A DNA stretch of 32,921 nucleotides from an uncultured Massilimicrobiota sp. (GCA_944325245.1 CALUZM010000019.1:1-32921); one strand, 5' to 3'. Shown: positions 1 to 8,792, counted from the stretch's first letter. Numbers and translations: made by a program. Notes: generated by a model from the sequence alone, not told the origin.

Positions 1-152
1 AGCTACCATAATCAAATCATTTAACATTTTCAAACTTTTTCATCAAATGACTTGATTTTTATATAGTTAGCTCCTTTTTTCTATATTATAATCAATATTC
101 CTACTTTTTCATATTCATTTTCATAACTTGAAAGCTCTATTTTCAAATTATT

Positions 153-2810
153 TTATTCTAAAGCACCTTTGACTTTCTTTCTTGTCAGACATCGATTCTG
201 TCTATTGGCCAGTGCGTATCTGCGTCCTTGTAATAAAATTTTTCTACCTCTTTCATTTCTCGTATAAATAAGTTCATATTTTCCAATATAAGGTTTCATA
301 CATTGTGCAAAAATCAAAGCATCTTCTTTTCTTTTTGAAAAAACTTCTGGCACAACAAAATATCCATCCATTCGATGTCTTCGAGATTGTTTATACAGAA
401 TGTATCTTTGATTATCGATTTCATCAAAAAATTCATTCACACATTTTGCAAATAATGTTTTATCATGTGCTGTTCCACCGCTCAAATAAATTGCATGATA
501 AACAGCTTCTGAGTCACTTTGAACACGACAATTCATCATTTCAAACAAATGCATTCGAAGCATAGCCTGATAGATTCCATCACCAAATGCCTGTAATCTT
601 TTTAAAGGATTCATCAACGTAAAGACTCCTTTTAATTTCCACAATACACTGATAACACCTGCTAAAATATATGTAAATACAGCGTAAATCATATAGGTAT
701 TACGTATATGCAATACCTTTGCTATCACAATTCCTATAATGAAAGTGATAATGAAACTCAACGCAATCAGTATGACATGTCTTATCGCATCATGCAATAA
801 AACAATTGTAATCTCCTGATTTTCTGTTTCTACTTCATCCACCACTTCTATCTTGTCATAAATAGCTAAAGAATGTTGCCATCTTTGTTGTAATTGAGAG
901 CGAGATGAGGATAATTGAAACATCTTTTGATTGGTTTTTTTCATATTATTTTTATTTAATGGATATTGAATAGCTGTTAATCTTTTAATCCCATTTTCAA
1001 TATAATCTTGTTCATAATGAAGTCCTAAGAAATGTTCCATTCTGCGTTGAAGATTTTCAAAATCACTTTCAGTATCACTAATCTGTTGACGAGAATTAAT
1101 AATTCCTTTTGTTGGTGGGACACATACCAGATGCCAAATATGACTGACTTTATTAGGATTTTTAGCATAAGTACGTATCGCTCTTCCACGCATTTGATTG
1201 CTTAACATAAATGAACCTACAAAACTCGCTAAAATCAGAGTGTTCACACAAGGTGAATCCCACCCTTCTCCAAGTAATGACTTTGTTCCAATTAATACCT
1301 GTATGTTTTCCTGTTCAAACAGTGTACTGACAGCTTCTACAATTTGGTGTTGATGATTTTTCGTATCAACTTGAATATAATCATCAACAAGATGAAATGG
1401 CTTAAAGATGACTGCCTCTTTTTGTGAAACAAGATTTAACAGCTGTTCTTTCAAAGACGTAGGAATAATCACAACTGAACCACACAATACCGCTAGTTGT
1501 ATGGGTTGATTACGTTTCTTGCTTTCTCTTCTCAACATTTCAAAAAATGGCAAAACCCCTAAAGCATGAACACTCATTTGATCATTTCCAATAGCTTTTT
1601 CATATTCTGATTTAATATAATCTGTGAGTATTAACAATTTCAAATCTTGCTGCATATGTTCATATTCATGAAAAACAATCTCACGAATACTATCACTTTT
1701 TCCTACAGATGAAATAAGCATTTTTTCAAAAGCAATATCTACCTGCATAACGACTTTCTTTTTGTCTATCAATCCATGTGATTTGACATACTGATAAAGC
1801 TCATGAAAATCTTTTTCGTCAATTGTATAAGATTGGCAATCATCAAAGAAAAATCCTTGTAATAATATTTCTAACCATTTTTCTGACATGTCTTCTAATT
1901 TTTTTGTTCCTAATATTTTCGAATATTCTTTTGGATATGATAACTGTTTACTTTCTAAATAAATCAGGATAGATGATAAATATGCAGGATTTTCTAAAGC
2001 CTCATCTAAATGTTCCACAGATAAAGCATAGGGATGTGATTGAATAGCCTTTTCTAATCTTGAATCTTTCATTAAGAATTGAAAAACATCGTGAACCCGA
2101 TCTTCAAAAGCTTTAATCTGAGTAGTTTCTTCTTTTGTTGGATAATTAAAATACACATAATCCTGATGCGGACATAAACTGCCTTCTTTGACTAACTCAG
2201 GCACTGTAATCTCAACGTCAATCTCTCCACACATATCTATATACCTGTTCCACATAGAAAGTGAAGAATCATAGGGTGGTGTTGCAGTCAAAGAAATGGT
2301 AAAAGAAAAATTGACCTGTTTCTTGAATGCTTCCAATGCTTTCCACCATTCTGTTCTTAAATGATGACACTCATCTAAACATAATGTTTCAATACCAGCC
2401 TTTTGCATCGCTTCAACTAATGAAAAGTCATGATAGTCTATGTTTTCTTCATCTTCTTTCGCCTGAACTTTTTTCATAGCACTATGAATAGATTGGTAAG
2501 TAGAGACATTAATTAATTTTAAATGTTTTAAATCTTGTGAAATATAATCATCACTATTCAATCCCTCAATCAAAAAAGCCTCATTGATTCTTCCCACCCA
2601 CTGCTGACGAATCGTAATTGTAGGCACAAGGATTAATGTTGGTTTATTAATTTTTCTCATCATTTCAATCCCTAATGTCGTCTTCCCAGACCCTGGTGCT
2701 GCGACAATATGAATCTTTTGGTCACGTTTATAAATATCAAATTGATTCAATACATTTTGTTGATAATGTCTCCATTTTCCTTGGAACTTTAAAATATCTT
2801 GGCAGTTCAT
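153..2810 (-). CDS. Membrane-anchored DECH-box superfamily 2 helicase-like ATPase
   Basis: An 885-residue superfamily 2 (DEAD/DEAH-like) nucleic-acid-dependent ATPase. Visible motifs are Walker A AAPGSGKTT (37-45), Walker B DECH (146-149), motif III SLTATPP (173-179), motif V IGTKSLLGEGWDSP (507-520) and motif VI QMRGRAIRT (539-547). About 280 residues of unrecognised sequence separate the two helicase lobes. After lobe 2 come two strongly hydrophobic stretches (about 677-700 and 706-725), then a basic cytosolic-looking tail of about 160 residues. Membrane anchoring is unusual for this superfamily. The start is supported by an AGGGGTG ribosome site. A 29-bp gap without a terminator separates it from the upstream DUF5684-like gene, so the two may be co-transcribed. 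DNA repair, defence or RNA handling are all possible roles; none can be chosen from sequence. Helicase class is confident; function is unknown. Confidence 0.85.
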   Translation of the reverse strand: MNCQDILKFQGKWRHYQQNVLNQFDIYKRDQKIHIVAAPGSGKTTLGIEMMRKINKPTLILVPTITIRQQWVGRINEAFLIEGLNSDDYISQDLKHLKLINVSTYQSIHSAMKKVQAKEDEENIDYHDFSLVEAMQKAGIETLCLDECHHLRTEWWKALEAFKKQVNFSFTISLTATPPYDSSLSMWNRYIDMCGEIDVEITVPELVKEGSLCPHQDYVYFNYPTKEETTQIKAFEDRVHDVFQFLMKDSRLEKAIQSHPYALSVEHLDEALENPAYLSSILIYLESKQLSYPKEYSKILGTKKLEDMSEKWLEILLQGFFFDDCQSYTIDEKDFHELYQYVKSHGLIDKKKVVMQVDIAFEKMLISSVGKSDSIREIVFHEYEHMQQDLKLLILTDYIKSEYEKAIGNDQMSVHALGVLPFFEMLRRESKKRNQPIQLAVLCGSVVIIPTSLKEQLLNLVSQKEAVIFKPFHLVDDYIQVDTKNHQHQIVEAVSTLFEQENIQVLIGTKSLLGEGWDSPCVNTLILASFVGSFMLSNQMRGRAIRTYAKNPNKVSHIWHLVCVPPTKGIINSRQQISDTESDFENLQRRMEHFLGLHYEQDYIENGIKRLTAIQYPLNKNNMKKTNQKMFQLSSSRSQLQQRWQHSLAIYDKIEVVDEVETENQEITIVLLHDAIRHVILIALSFIITFIIGIVIAKVLHIRNTYMIYAVFTYILAGVISVLWKLKGVFTLMNPLKRLQAFGDGIYQAMLRMHLFEMMNCRVQSDSEAVYHAIYLSGGTAHDKTLFAKCVNEFFDEIDNQRYILYKQSRRHRMDGYFVVPEVFSKRKEDALIFAQCMKPYIGKYELIYTRNERGRKILLQGRRYALANRQNRCLTRKKVKGALE

Positions 2811-2839
2811 TCTTTCACCCCTTTATTTTTGAAACAAAT

Positions 2840-3184
2840 TTAAGATAGTCTTCTGTACTGTGATAATCCAAAAGCCAAAATCAATATAAATAGTGGATAA
2901 AAGAAAAATAATCCTAAAGCAAATAAGAAACCATGTCCAAATGCATATGATAATCTCATGAGCAGATAAATAATAAAGATGATATTGACAAAAGGAATCA
3001 GTAAAATAATCATTGTCCATCCAGAACTTGTGACCATCTTACAAAAAGAATAAATATTATAAATAGGAATCAAAGCATACCATCCTTTCAGGTGTGCTTT
3101 CTTAAACAATTGCCACCATGCTATAATACTAATCAACGATATAAAAAATCCACCTGTTAAAAATATTTTCATAAACTCATGCAT
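2840..3184 (-). CDS. Small polytopic membrane protein, DUF5684-like
   Basis: A 114-residue hydrophobic protein with about three or four membrane segments and the sequence AWWQLFKKAHLKGWYALIPIYN, followed by a second hydrophobic block and a C-terminal FGLSQYRR. The pattern of a W-x-L-F-K-K-A-x-x-K-G-W-x-A-L-I-P loop resembles the uncharacterised DUF5684 family. The reading frame is open up to position 3247. I chose the ATG at 3184 because it has an AGGGATGG ribosome site, because the family-like region begins just after it, and because the extra 21 codons run through a hairpin that looks like the degV terminator. Function is unknown; it may be co-transcribed with the helicase that follows. Confidence 0.65.
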   Translation of the reverse strand: MHEFMKIFLTGGFFISLISIIAWWQLFKKAHLKGWYALIPIYNIYSFCKMVTSSGWTMIILLIPFVNIIFIIYLLMRLSYAFGHGFLFALGLFFFYPLFILILAFGLSQYRRLS

Positions 3185-3206
3185 ATAAGCACCATCCCTT
3201 TTTCTA

Positions 3207-3232
3207 ATTATAACATAAAAGGCTATTGACAA
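3207..3232 (-). promoter_or_regulatory. Possible promoter of the DUF5684-like gene
   Basis: On the minus strand TTGTCA (3227-3232) and TATAAT (3207-3212) are separated by only 14 bp, which is short, so the -10 is better supported than the -35. It would give a leader of about 16 nt before the ATG at 3184, in line with that start. Confidence 0.3.
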
Positions 3233-3237
3233 TAGCC
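3217..3237 (-). terminator. Probable intrinsic terminator of degV
   Basis: A 7-bp stem (GGCTATT/AATAGCC) with a 3-nt loop is followed on the minus strand by TTTTATG. It lies 22 bp after the degV stop. The U tract is short, so it is probably a modest terminator. Confidence 0.5.
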
Positions 3238-3259
3238 AATAACCCATATTCCCATCAAA

Positions 3260-4093
3260 TTACATTCTAATTGCCTGTATAGCAATACATCCAGGTCCTC
3301 CTTGAGCAATAAAAACAGGAGACAGCTCATATATTTCAATGATGGTATTTTCAAAAACACTTTGTAATTGTTTCACAACATCTTGCGCCTGTTTAAGTAC
3401 TCCAGCATGAGTCACATAGATTTTAAAATCTTCATTTACACCTAATTCCTGAAATGCTTTTATAATTTCTTTGACAGCACTTTTAAAAGTTTTTTTCATT
3501 GCATATTTTTCCAATCGTTTTGCATCTTTTGTTGTGGTCATAATGGGTGTAATCTTTAACATACCACCAAGCGTTGCTGCTAGAGGGGTTAAACGTCCTC
3601 CACGTTTTAAAAATCCAAAATCTTGAGGGATTAAAAATGATTTCTCTGCCGCTATACTTTTATGTAATTCTTTCATAATATGATGAATATCCATACCTTT
3701 ATCTCTTAAAGCCACAGCCTTTTCCACAAGATATCTTTGCGGACCACATAAAGTCATGGAATTTATAATATGAATATTGTCTCCATGATCTACACTTGCC
3801 TTAGCACTCATGGTGCTTTGATAAGTTCCAGATAGTCCATCAGCCATATTGATAACCAATATATCTTCATCTGGATATTTTTCAAACATTTCAATCGTTT
3901 CACCAATAGAAGGCTGCGAAGAACTTGGAACATGACCTTCCTTAACAATTTCTAAAAATTCCTGACTTGTGATATCAACATATTCTTTATAGCTTTTCTT
4001 ATCGGCGATTACATTTAATGGAAGAACTTCTACTCCCATTTTTTCTCCTTCTTGTGGTGACAACAAAGCCCCTGTGTCAGTCATAATTTTCAT
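3260..4093 (-). CDS. DegV family fatty-acid-binding protein (FakB-like)
   Basis: A 277-residue DegV-family protein, the usual length. Such proteins bind a fatty acid in the cytosol and present it to the fatty acid kinase FakA for phosphorylation before phospholipid synthesis. Visible family motifs are the N-terminal TDTGALL (5-11), the loop SSSQPS (57-62) that contacts the fatty acid carboxylate, the GLSGTYQS motif (86-93), FLKRGGRLTP in the second half and the C-terminal GPGCIAIQ. It has a good GAGGAG ribosome site. No fakA gene is in the window. Bacillota often carry several DegV paralogues, and the acyl specificity of this one cannot be read from sequence. Confidence 0.92.
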   Translation of the reverse strand: MKIMTDTGALLSPQEGEKMGVEVLPLNVIADKKSYKEYVDITSQEFLEIVKEGHVPSSSQPSIGETIEMFEKYPDEDILVINMADGLSGTYQSTMSAKASVDHGDNIHIINSMTLCGPQRYLVEKAVALRDKGMDIHHIMKELHKSIAAEKSFLIPQDFGFLKRGGRLTPLAATLGGMLKITPIMTTTKDAKRLEKYAMKKTFKSAVKEIIKAFQELGVNEDFKIYVTHAGVLKQAQDVVKQLQSVFENTIIEIYELSPVFIAQGGPGCIAIQAIRM

Positions 4094-4284
4094 AACTTAT
4101 CTCCTCGAATCTATAATCTCTTTCTTATAAAGTAACAAAGATTAATATCGATGTCAATATAAATGTAGTTTTTAAAACTATATTTAATAGAGATAATACT
4201 GTTACATTTTTTATTTATAATATCAAGAATTATTTAAATTATTTTTTTATAGTTGTATGATATAAGTAGAAAATAAAAAAACTA

Positions 4285-4315
4285 TTGACTATAGAGTAAC
4301 TCAATAGTGTTCAAT
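4285..4315 (+). promoter_or_regulatory. MerR-type promoter/operator for the ABC transporter
   Basis: TTGACT (4285-4290) is followed by a 19-bp spacer and TTCAAT (4310-4315). Within it is a 19-bp dyad, CTATAGAGT-A-ACTCAATAG (4289-4307, 8 of 9 positions complementary). A dyad filling an over-long 19-bp spacer is the hallmark of MerR-family promoters, where the regulator twists DNA to align the two hexamers. Transcription would start about 15 nt before the ATG, just at the ribosome site. No merR gene is in the window, so the regulator would be encoded elsewhere. The -10 is weak (4 of 6), as is usual for activator-dependent promoters. Confidence 0.5.
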
Positions 4316-4335
4316 AATATCAGGAGGGAAGATAT

Positions 4336-5652
4336 ATGTTTGAATTCATAAAGAAAGTCGTCACCAATCAAAAGAAAGACTACCTATTGTTATTGATTCT
4401 TTTAACTGTTTTAGCTGCTTTTGAGTTTTGTTTAATCGCTATGTATGATTGTATTGCGACTTCTAATTATATGACAATGCTCTCACTCAGCAGTATTCCA
4501 ACTTTGGCTTTAGCCATTGCAGTTGTATTAAGTGTTTTTATTACAAAATATTTTATTCAAAGTAAACAACAAGAGTTTTCAATGTTATTACTGTTTGGAA
4601 GAAAACCAAAAGATTTATTTATCTATCTGATTTTACAATATGCTATTCTTCTTATTATTGCTTTTGGATTAGGCATCATATTGGGTTTATTTTTGATGTA
4701 TGCCATCAATAGTTTACTCCATATTCTGCAAATGACATTTTCTTTTCATTTTGATTTGAGCAACAATCTATTTCTTTATTTCTGTTTCCTTATTATAACT
4801 GTTATTTTGGTACTAGCTGTCAGTACCCAACAATTTACACAGATTGAATGTCATCTTTCTACAACAATCAATCATAAATCAGTCCAAAAAGGTGCTCCCT
4901 ATCTCATCGCTATGAGCAGACATTCCTTAAAAAGAAAATTCCCTATCACTCAAGTCATTACATCCTTTTTTGCAATCTATATTTTCTTTTATGCCTTATA
5001 TGCTCTAATAACTGATACACTATTACAAAATAAACTCATATATTTTTCTTTGAGTCTTGCTTCCATGATTATCATTATCAATACATTTATTCCTCTCTTA
5101 TTTGATATATGTCATCAAAGTATCTTACAACATCCATTTCTTTTCTACAGCATTTCTGGATTCATTGATTTAACCAATCAACTTGTCTCAATTGCCAATA
5201 TTCACGCAATCGTTGTCCCTGTGATGTTTATGTTCTTGTTAATGGGTGAAACCACTTCAAATATCAATGCATTTATTATTCCGTGTTTCATGATGATGCT
5301 GATCATGCTACTGTTGTGTCTTATTATTAAATTTTCCTTATACCTCAAATCCACCTTCAATATCTATGCCACACAATATGCTTTAGGTTACAATCAAAAA
5401 CAATTATTTAAAATATCACTATTTAAAAATATATTATTTATCTTTCTTGTTATCATTATTCCTTTGATTTATATTCACTATTTAGGTTCCTACATTGTCA
5501 TGCAAGGTTATTTATCAAAAAGCATTATGACAGGACTAGAAATTTTATATATCGTTATCTACTTCATGTTTTTGATATTGATGATAATTAAAGAAAAACA
5601 ATGTATTAAGGAGGTTTCAGATCATGTCAAATATCTTAATAGAAGCGAATAA
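4336..5652 (+). CDS. ABC transporter permease, FtsX/MacB/BceB-like
   Basis: A 438-residue integral membrane protein with about ten predicted helices. An FtsX-like core is repeated in both halves (about 50-165 and 280-430), including the cytosolic coupling segment QQEFSMLLLFGRKPKDLF (78-95). It lacks the large extracytoplasmic domain of BceB-type peptide-resistance permeases and is clearly shorter than them. The ribosome site is CAGGAGGG, 8 bp before the ATG. The ATPase gene begins inside its 3' end (29-bp overlap), so the two are translationally coupled. Export of, or resistance to, a membrane-active compound is the usual role of this class and would fit a MerR-type promoter, but the substrate is unknown. 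Confidence 0.8.
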   Translation: MFEFIKKVVTNQKKDYLLLLILLTVLAAFEFCLIAMYDCIATSNYMTMLSLSSIPTLALAIAVVLSVFITKYFIQSKQQEFSMLLLFGRKPKDLFIYLILQYAILLIIAFGLGIILGLFLMYAINSLLHILQMTFSFHFDLSNNLFLYFCFLIITVILVLAVSTQQFTQIECHLSTTINHKSVQKGAPYLIAMSRHSLKRKFPITQVITSFFAIYIFFYALYALITDTLLQNKLIYFSLSLASMIIIINTFIPLLFDICHQSILQHPFLFYSISGFIDLTNQLVSIANIHAIVVPVMFMFLLMGETTSNINAFIIPCFMMMLIMLLLCLIIKFSLYLKSTFNIYATQYALGYNQKQLFKISLFKNILFIFLVIIIPLIYIHYLGSYIVMQGYLSKSIMTGLEILYIVIYFMFLILMIIKEKQCIKEVSDHVKYLNRSE

Positions 5653-6910
5653 TATCTCTAAAATTTATGACCAAGATATCTTTTTAAAACGTGGAAAAAA
5701 TATTTATGCTTTGAATAATGTCAATTTTCAACTTGAACAAGGTGATTTTATATGTATTATGGGGCCTTCTGGATCTGGTAAAAGCACTCTATTGAATTGC
5801 CTATCTACATTAGATCAGGTGACACGTGGTGATATTAAAGTCTTTCATCAAAGTGTCTCAACAATGAGTAAAGATGAATTATGTGAATTTAGATATCAAA
5901 AAACAGGTTTTGTTTTTCAAAATCATAATCTGATTCCCTACTTATCTATCTATGATAATATAGCTGCTCCTATTATACTAGGAAAACAGAAAGCAAAAAT
6001 AATTGAGAAGAAAGTCATGGATTTAGCCAAGATGCTTGAAATTGAAGATATTCTTGATAAATTCCCGCATGAATGTTCTGGTGGAGAATGTCAAAGAGTC
6101 GCAATTGCTCGTGCTTTAGTTAATCAACCTGAAATTCTTTTCTGTGACGAACCAACAGGTAACCTAGATTCTAAAAATTCTCATAAATTATTAAGTTTCT
6201 TATCACAATTGAATCATCAAGGCACAACTATCGTTCTGGTTACACATGATCCTGTCATTGCCAGCTATGGAAAAACAATGATTTACATCTATGATGGTGG
6301 AGTGAAAACAACAATTCATCAAAATCAGGCTTCTCAAAAATCTTTCCTGGAAAAAATCAATCAGGTTGTTCATCAAGATACACTTCTCTATGAATTTGAT
6401 AAAGACGAAATTTCTTATCAAGACACTAACACTCATGAAGATATAACTATGAAAGTTGAAGACAAGAAAAAAGAATATGTTTCAAGACAAACTGTCTATA
6501 TGATCATTGATGGTCATCCTATCGATAATAATATTTTAAAAAACAGTACACCTTTATATATTCGTGGCTCTCATGCAGAATTTAAGAACGTTCGTAATGA
6601 TGATATATCTTTTGATTTGAAAGATATTAAAGAAATAAAGATGGATTTAACTGCCCAATTTGTACAATTTGGTTTATTTAGTGATTATACCTTTAAAGTC
6701 ACTTTAGATTGTATCAGTGATGAAGGTATTTATAAATTCACGTTAAAGAATAAAGATGATTTTATTGATATTATTCAACATTTTCATCAACTTGAAATTC
6801 CTCTTGATGACCCTCGTCATATTGAAGAGGCTTATCATCAGTATCCACATGACTATGAACGTACAAAATACTACCGCAGAACTCATAAAGACTTACTTAA
6901 ATACAAATAG
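5624..6910 (+). CDS. ABC transporter ATP-binding protein with extra C-terminal domain
   Basis: A 428-residue ATPase of the LolD/MacB/BceA class. The nucleotide-binding domain (about 1-228) has Walker A GPSGSGKST (47-55), Q-loop glutamine Q99, signature CSGGECQ (151-157), Walker B ILFCDE (171-176) and H-loop H208. Proteins of this class normally stop at about 230-255 residues. This one continues for another 200 residues of mixed alpha/beta, charged sequence of no recognised family (about 229-428), ending in a tyrosine- and arginine-rich tail. An AAGGAGGT ribosome site lies inside the permease gene, 8 bp before the ATG. The stop codon is inside the terminator hairpin shared with parB. Confidence 0.9.
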   Translation: MSNILIEANNISKIYDQDIFLKRGKNIYALNNVNFQLEQGDFICIMGPSGSGKSTLLNCLSTLDQVTRGDIKVFHQSVSTMSKDELCEFRYQKTGFVFQNHNLIPYLSIYDNIAAPIILGKQKAKIIEKKVMDLAKMLEIEDILDKFPHECSGGECQRVAIARALVNQPEILFCDEPTGNLDSKNSHKLLSFLSQLNHQGTTIVLVTHDPVIASYGKTMIYIYDGGVKTTIHQNQASQKSFLEKINQVVHQDTLLYEFDKDEISYQDTNTHEDITMKVEDKKKEYVSRQTVYMIIDGHPIDNNILKNSTPLYIRGSHAEFKNVRNDDISFDLKDIKEIKMDLTAQFVQFGLFSDYTFKVTLDCISDEGIYKFTLKNKDDFIDIIQHFHQLEIPLDDPRHIEEAYHQYPHDYERTKYYRRTHKDLLKYK

Positions 6911-6933
6911 AAGAGGCATCACACCTCTTCTAT
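6907..6933. terminator. Bidirectional terminator shared by the ABC ATPase gene and parB
   Basis: A perfect 10-bp inverted repeat, ATAGAAGAGG / CCTCTTCTAT, with a 7-nt loop. It overlaps the TAG stops of both convergent genes (6908-6910 plus; 6930-6932 minus). The minus-strand side is followed by a T-rich TTTGTATTT, the plus side by ATTCTTCTTC, so termination is probably stronger for parAB. Confidence 0.75.
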
Positions 6934-7814
6934 TCTTCTTCAATAACTCCCATTAACTCTAAAATACGGTTTAAATCTTTAGTATCTGTATATTTTAAAG
7001 TAATGGTATGATCATCAACTTTAATCTTCGTACGATATTTTTTTCTTAATAAACCTTCAACATAAACATATTCTTGAGGTTTAGCTTCTTTCGGTTTTGC
7101 TTTTCTTGCTTCCTGAAGTTTAATTCCTTTGATAATATCTTCCACTTCTCTGACAGATAATTGCTGGTCAATAGCTTTTTTAGCGACTTCTAAAGCTTTC
7201 TTTTCATCAATAGTGATTAAAGGTTTAATATGTCCCATTGTGAGAGTACCTTCTAAAACATAATTCTGTAACTTCTGTGGCATTTTTAAAAGTCTCACTG
7301 TATTGGCAACATGGGCTCTTGATTTTCCAATGCGTTTGGCTAATTCTTCTTGTGTCAGATTTAACTTTTTCATCATATTCTGATAAGCCTGTGCTTCCTC
7401 AATAGCGTTCAAATCTTCTCTTTGAATATTTTCAAGTAAAGCAATTTCCATCATCTGTTGATCAGTAAAATCAACAATAATGGCAGGAATCTCTTTCAAA
7501 CCAACTAAAGATGCAGCACGATAACGTCTCTCTCCAGCAACAATTTCATATCCCTGAATAGCTTCTTTTAAAATAATCGGTTGAAAAATACCATGTTCTT
7601 TAATAGATTGTGCTAATTCATTTAATTTTTCTTCATCAAAATGCTTTCTTGGTTGATATGGATTTGGTCGAATCTGATCAATTGGGACTTGAACTTGCGC
7701 AAATTGAGATGGTTTCTTCTCAATCGCATCTATCATTGTCTGAATATCTTCACCTTGAAACAGTTCATTTAACCCTTTTCCTAAACCACTCTTTTTCTTT
7801 TTACTTGCGGCCAT
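6930..7814 (-). CDS. parB: Chromosome partitioning protein ParB (Spo0J)
   Basis: A 294-residue ParB/Spo0J CTPase that loads at parS sites, spreads as a DNA clamp and recruits SMC for chromosome segregation. The N-terminal SKKKKSGLGKGLNELF segment is the usual ParA-stimulating tail. The CTP-binding ParB domain follows with GERRYRA (94-100) and ENIQREDLN (128-136), then the helix-turn-helix (about 153-175) that reads parS, and a C-terminal dimerisation domain. The start lies 14 bp inside the end of parA. No intact parS (TGTTTCACGTGAAACA) was seen in the window. The single-copy Spo0J-like layout and chromosomal metabolic neighbours favour a chromosomal rather than a plasmid system. Confidence 0.95.
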   Translation of the reverse strand: MAASKKKKSGLGKGLNELFQGEDIQTMIDAIEKKPSQFAQVQVPIDQIRPNPYQPRKHFDEEKLNELAQSIKEHGIFQPIILKEAIQGYEIVAGERRYRAASLVGLKEIPAIIVDFTDQQMMEIALLENIQREDLNAIEEAQAYQNMMKKLNLTQEELAKRIGKSRAHVANTVRLLKMPQKLQNYVLEGTLTMGHIKPLITIDEKKALEVAKKAIDQQLSVREVEDIIKGIKLQEARKAKPKEAKPQEYVYVEGLLRKKYRTKIKVDDHTITLKYTDTKDLNRILELMGVIEEE

Positions 7815-8574
7815 TACGTTTCACCACTTCCTTTGCAAGTTTTGCATACGCCTTAGCTCCTTCAGAATGAGCATCATAATCAAAAATATTCAATCCTTCT
7901 GATGGTGCTTCGGATAACTTAATATTTCTTGGAATCACAACATCATAGACTTTTTCTCTAAAATACTTTCTGACTTCCTGAGACACTTCAACACCTAAAT
8001 TTGTTCTTGCATCCAACATTGTCAACAAAACACCTTCAATAGTTAAATCTTCATTAAAAACTTTTTGCGTTAATAGTATCGTATTCAATAACTGTGTTAA
8101 TCCTTCCAATGCATAGTATTCACATTGCACAGGTATCAAAACAGAATCAGCTGCTGTCAAAGCATTTGTATTTAATAAACCTAATGCTGGTGGACAATCA
8201 ATAATCACATAATCATACTGTTTTTTATCATCACCTAAAGCCGATTTCAATCTTTGTTCTCTTCCAGACTTCACTTGTGATAATTCTATTTCAACACCAG
8301 CTAAATCTATATTAGCAGGAACAATATCAAGGTTATCCACTCCAGAAGGTATCTTAATGTCTTTGATAGGCATATTTTGTGTAATTGCATCATATATTGT
8401 ATATTCTAAAGATGAACGATCTACACCTAATCCTTGTGTCGCATTTGCTTGAGGATCAATATCTATCAATAAAACTTTTTTCCCCATATACGCAAGAGCT
8501 GCACTTAAATTAACACTGGTTGTGGTTTTTCCTACTCCACCCTTTTGATTTGTAACAGCGATAACCTTTGACAT
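7801..8574 (-). CDS. parA: Chromosome partitioning ATPase ParA (Soj)
   Basis: A 257-residue ParA/MinD-superfamily ATPase. The deviant Walker A KGGVGKTT (11-18) with its signature lysine K11, the Walker A' segment LLIDIDPQANAT and Walker B VIIDCPP are all present. The short N-terminus without a DNA-binding extension is typical of chromosomal Soj proteins. It forms dynamic ATP-dependent complexes on the nucleoid and is stimulated by ParB; in related bacteria it also controls DnaA. The ribosome site GAAGGAGG lies 7-8 bp before the ATG. It overlaps parB by 14 bp, so the two are one transcription unit, probably from a promoter about 190 bp upstream. Confidence 0.95.
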   Translation of the reverse strand: MSKVIAVTNQKGGVGKTTTSVNLSAALAYMGKKVLLIDIDPQANATQGLGVDRSSLEYTIYDAITQNMPIKDIKIPSGVDNLDIVPANIDLAGVEIELSQVKSGREQRLKSALGDDKKQYDYVIIDCPPALGLLNTNALTAADSVLIPVQCEYYALEGLTQLLNTILLTQKVFNEDLTIEGVLLTMLDARTNLGVEVSQEVRKYFREKVYDVVIPRNIKLSEAPSEGLNIFDYDAHSEGAKAYAKLAKEVVKRNGRK

Positions 8575-8764
8575 CTTTTTTCCTCCTTCACTTTATTTCT
8601 TATTTTTTCATACTACAATCCTATATGACTAATAAATATAGGTAATAAAAGGAAGAAGCAATATTTCTGTGTACATCTTCCTAAAATGACGATTTATATA
8701 ACCTATTCTTTATAAATTAACTATTGAAACTCAATAAAACAAACACAACTATTAATATTATCTA

Positions 8765-8792
8765 TATATAATATACTTTTTTTGATTGTCAA
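8765..8792 (-). promoter_or_regulatory. Probable parAB promoter
   Basis: On the minus strand a consensus TTGACA (8787-8792) is followed after 16 bp by TATATA (8765-8770). Transcription would leave a leader of about 185 nt before parA, long for an ordinary operon. The surrounding DNA is very AT-rich, so the -10 could be shifted by 2 bp. Confidence 0.5.

Noticed and set aside
1-27. ATG-initiated frame (MLNDLIMVA) running off the left edge on the minus strand
   Set aside because: Only nine codons are visible and the ribosome site is poor. A TATAAT and AAGGAG further right suggest that some gene starts near here, but it cannot be identified.
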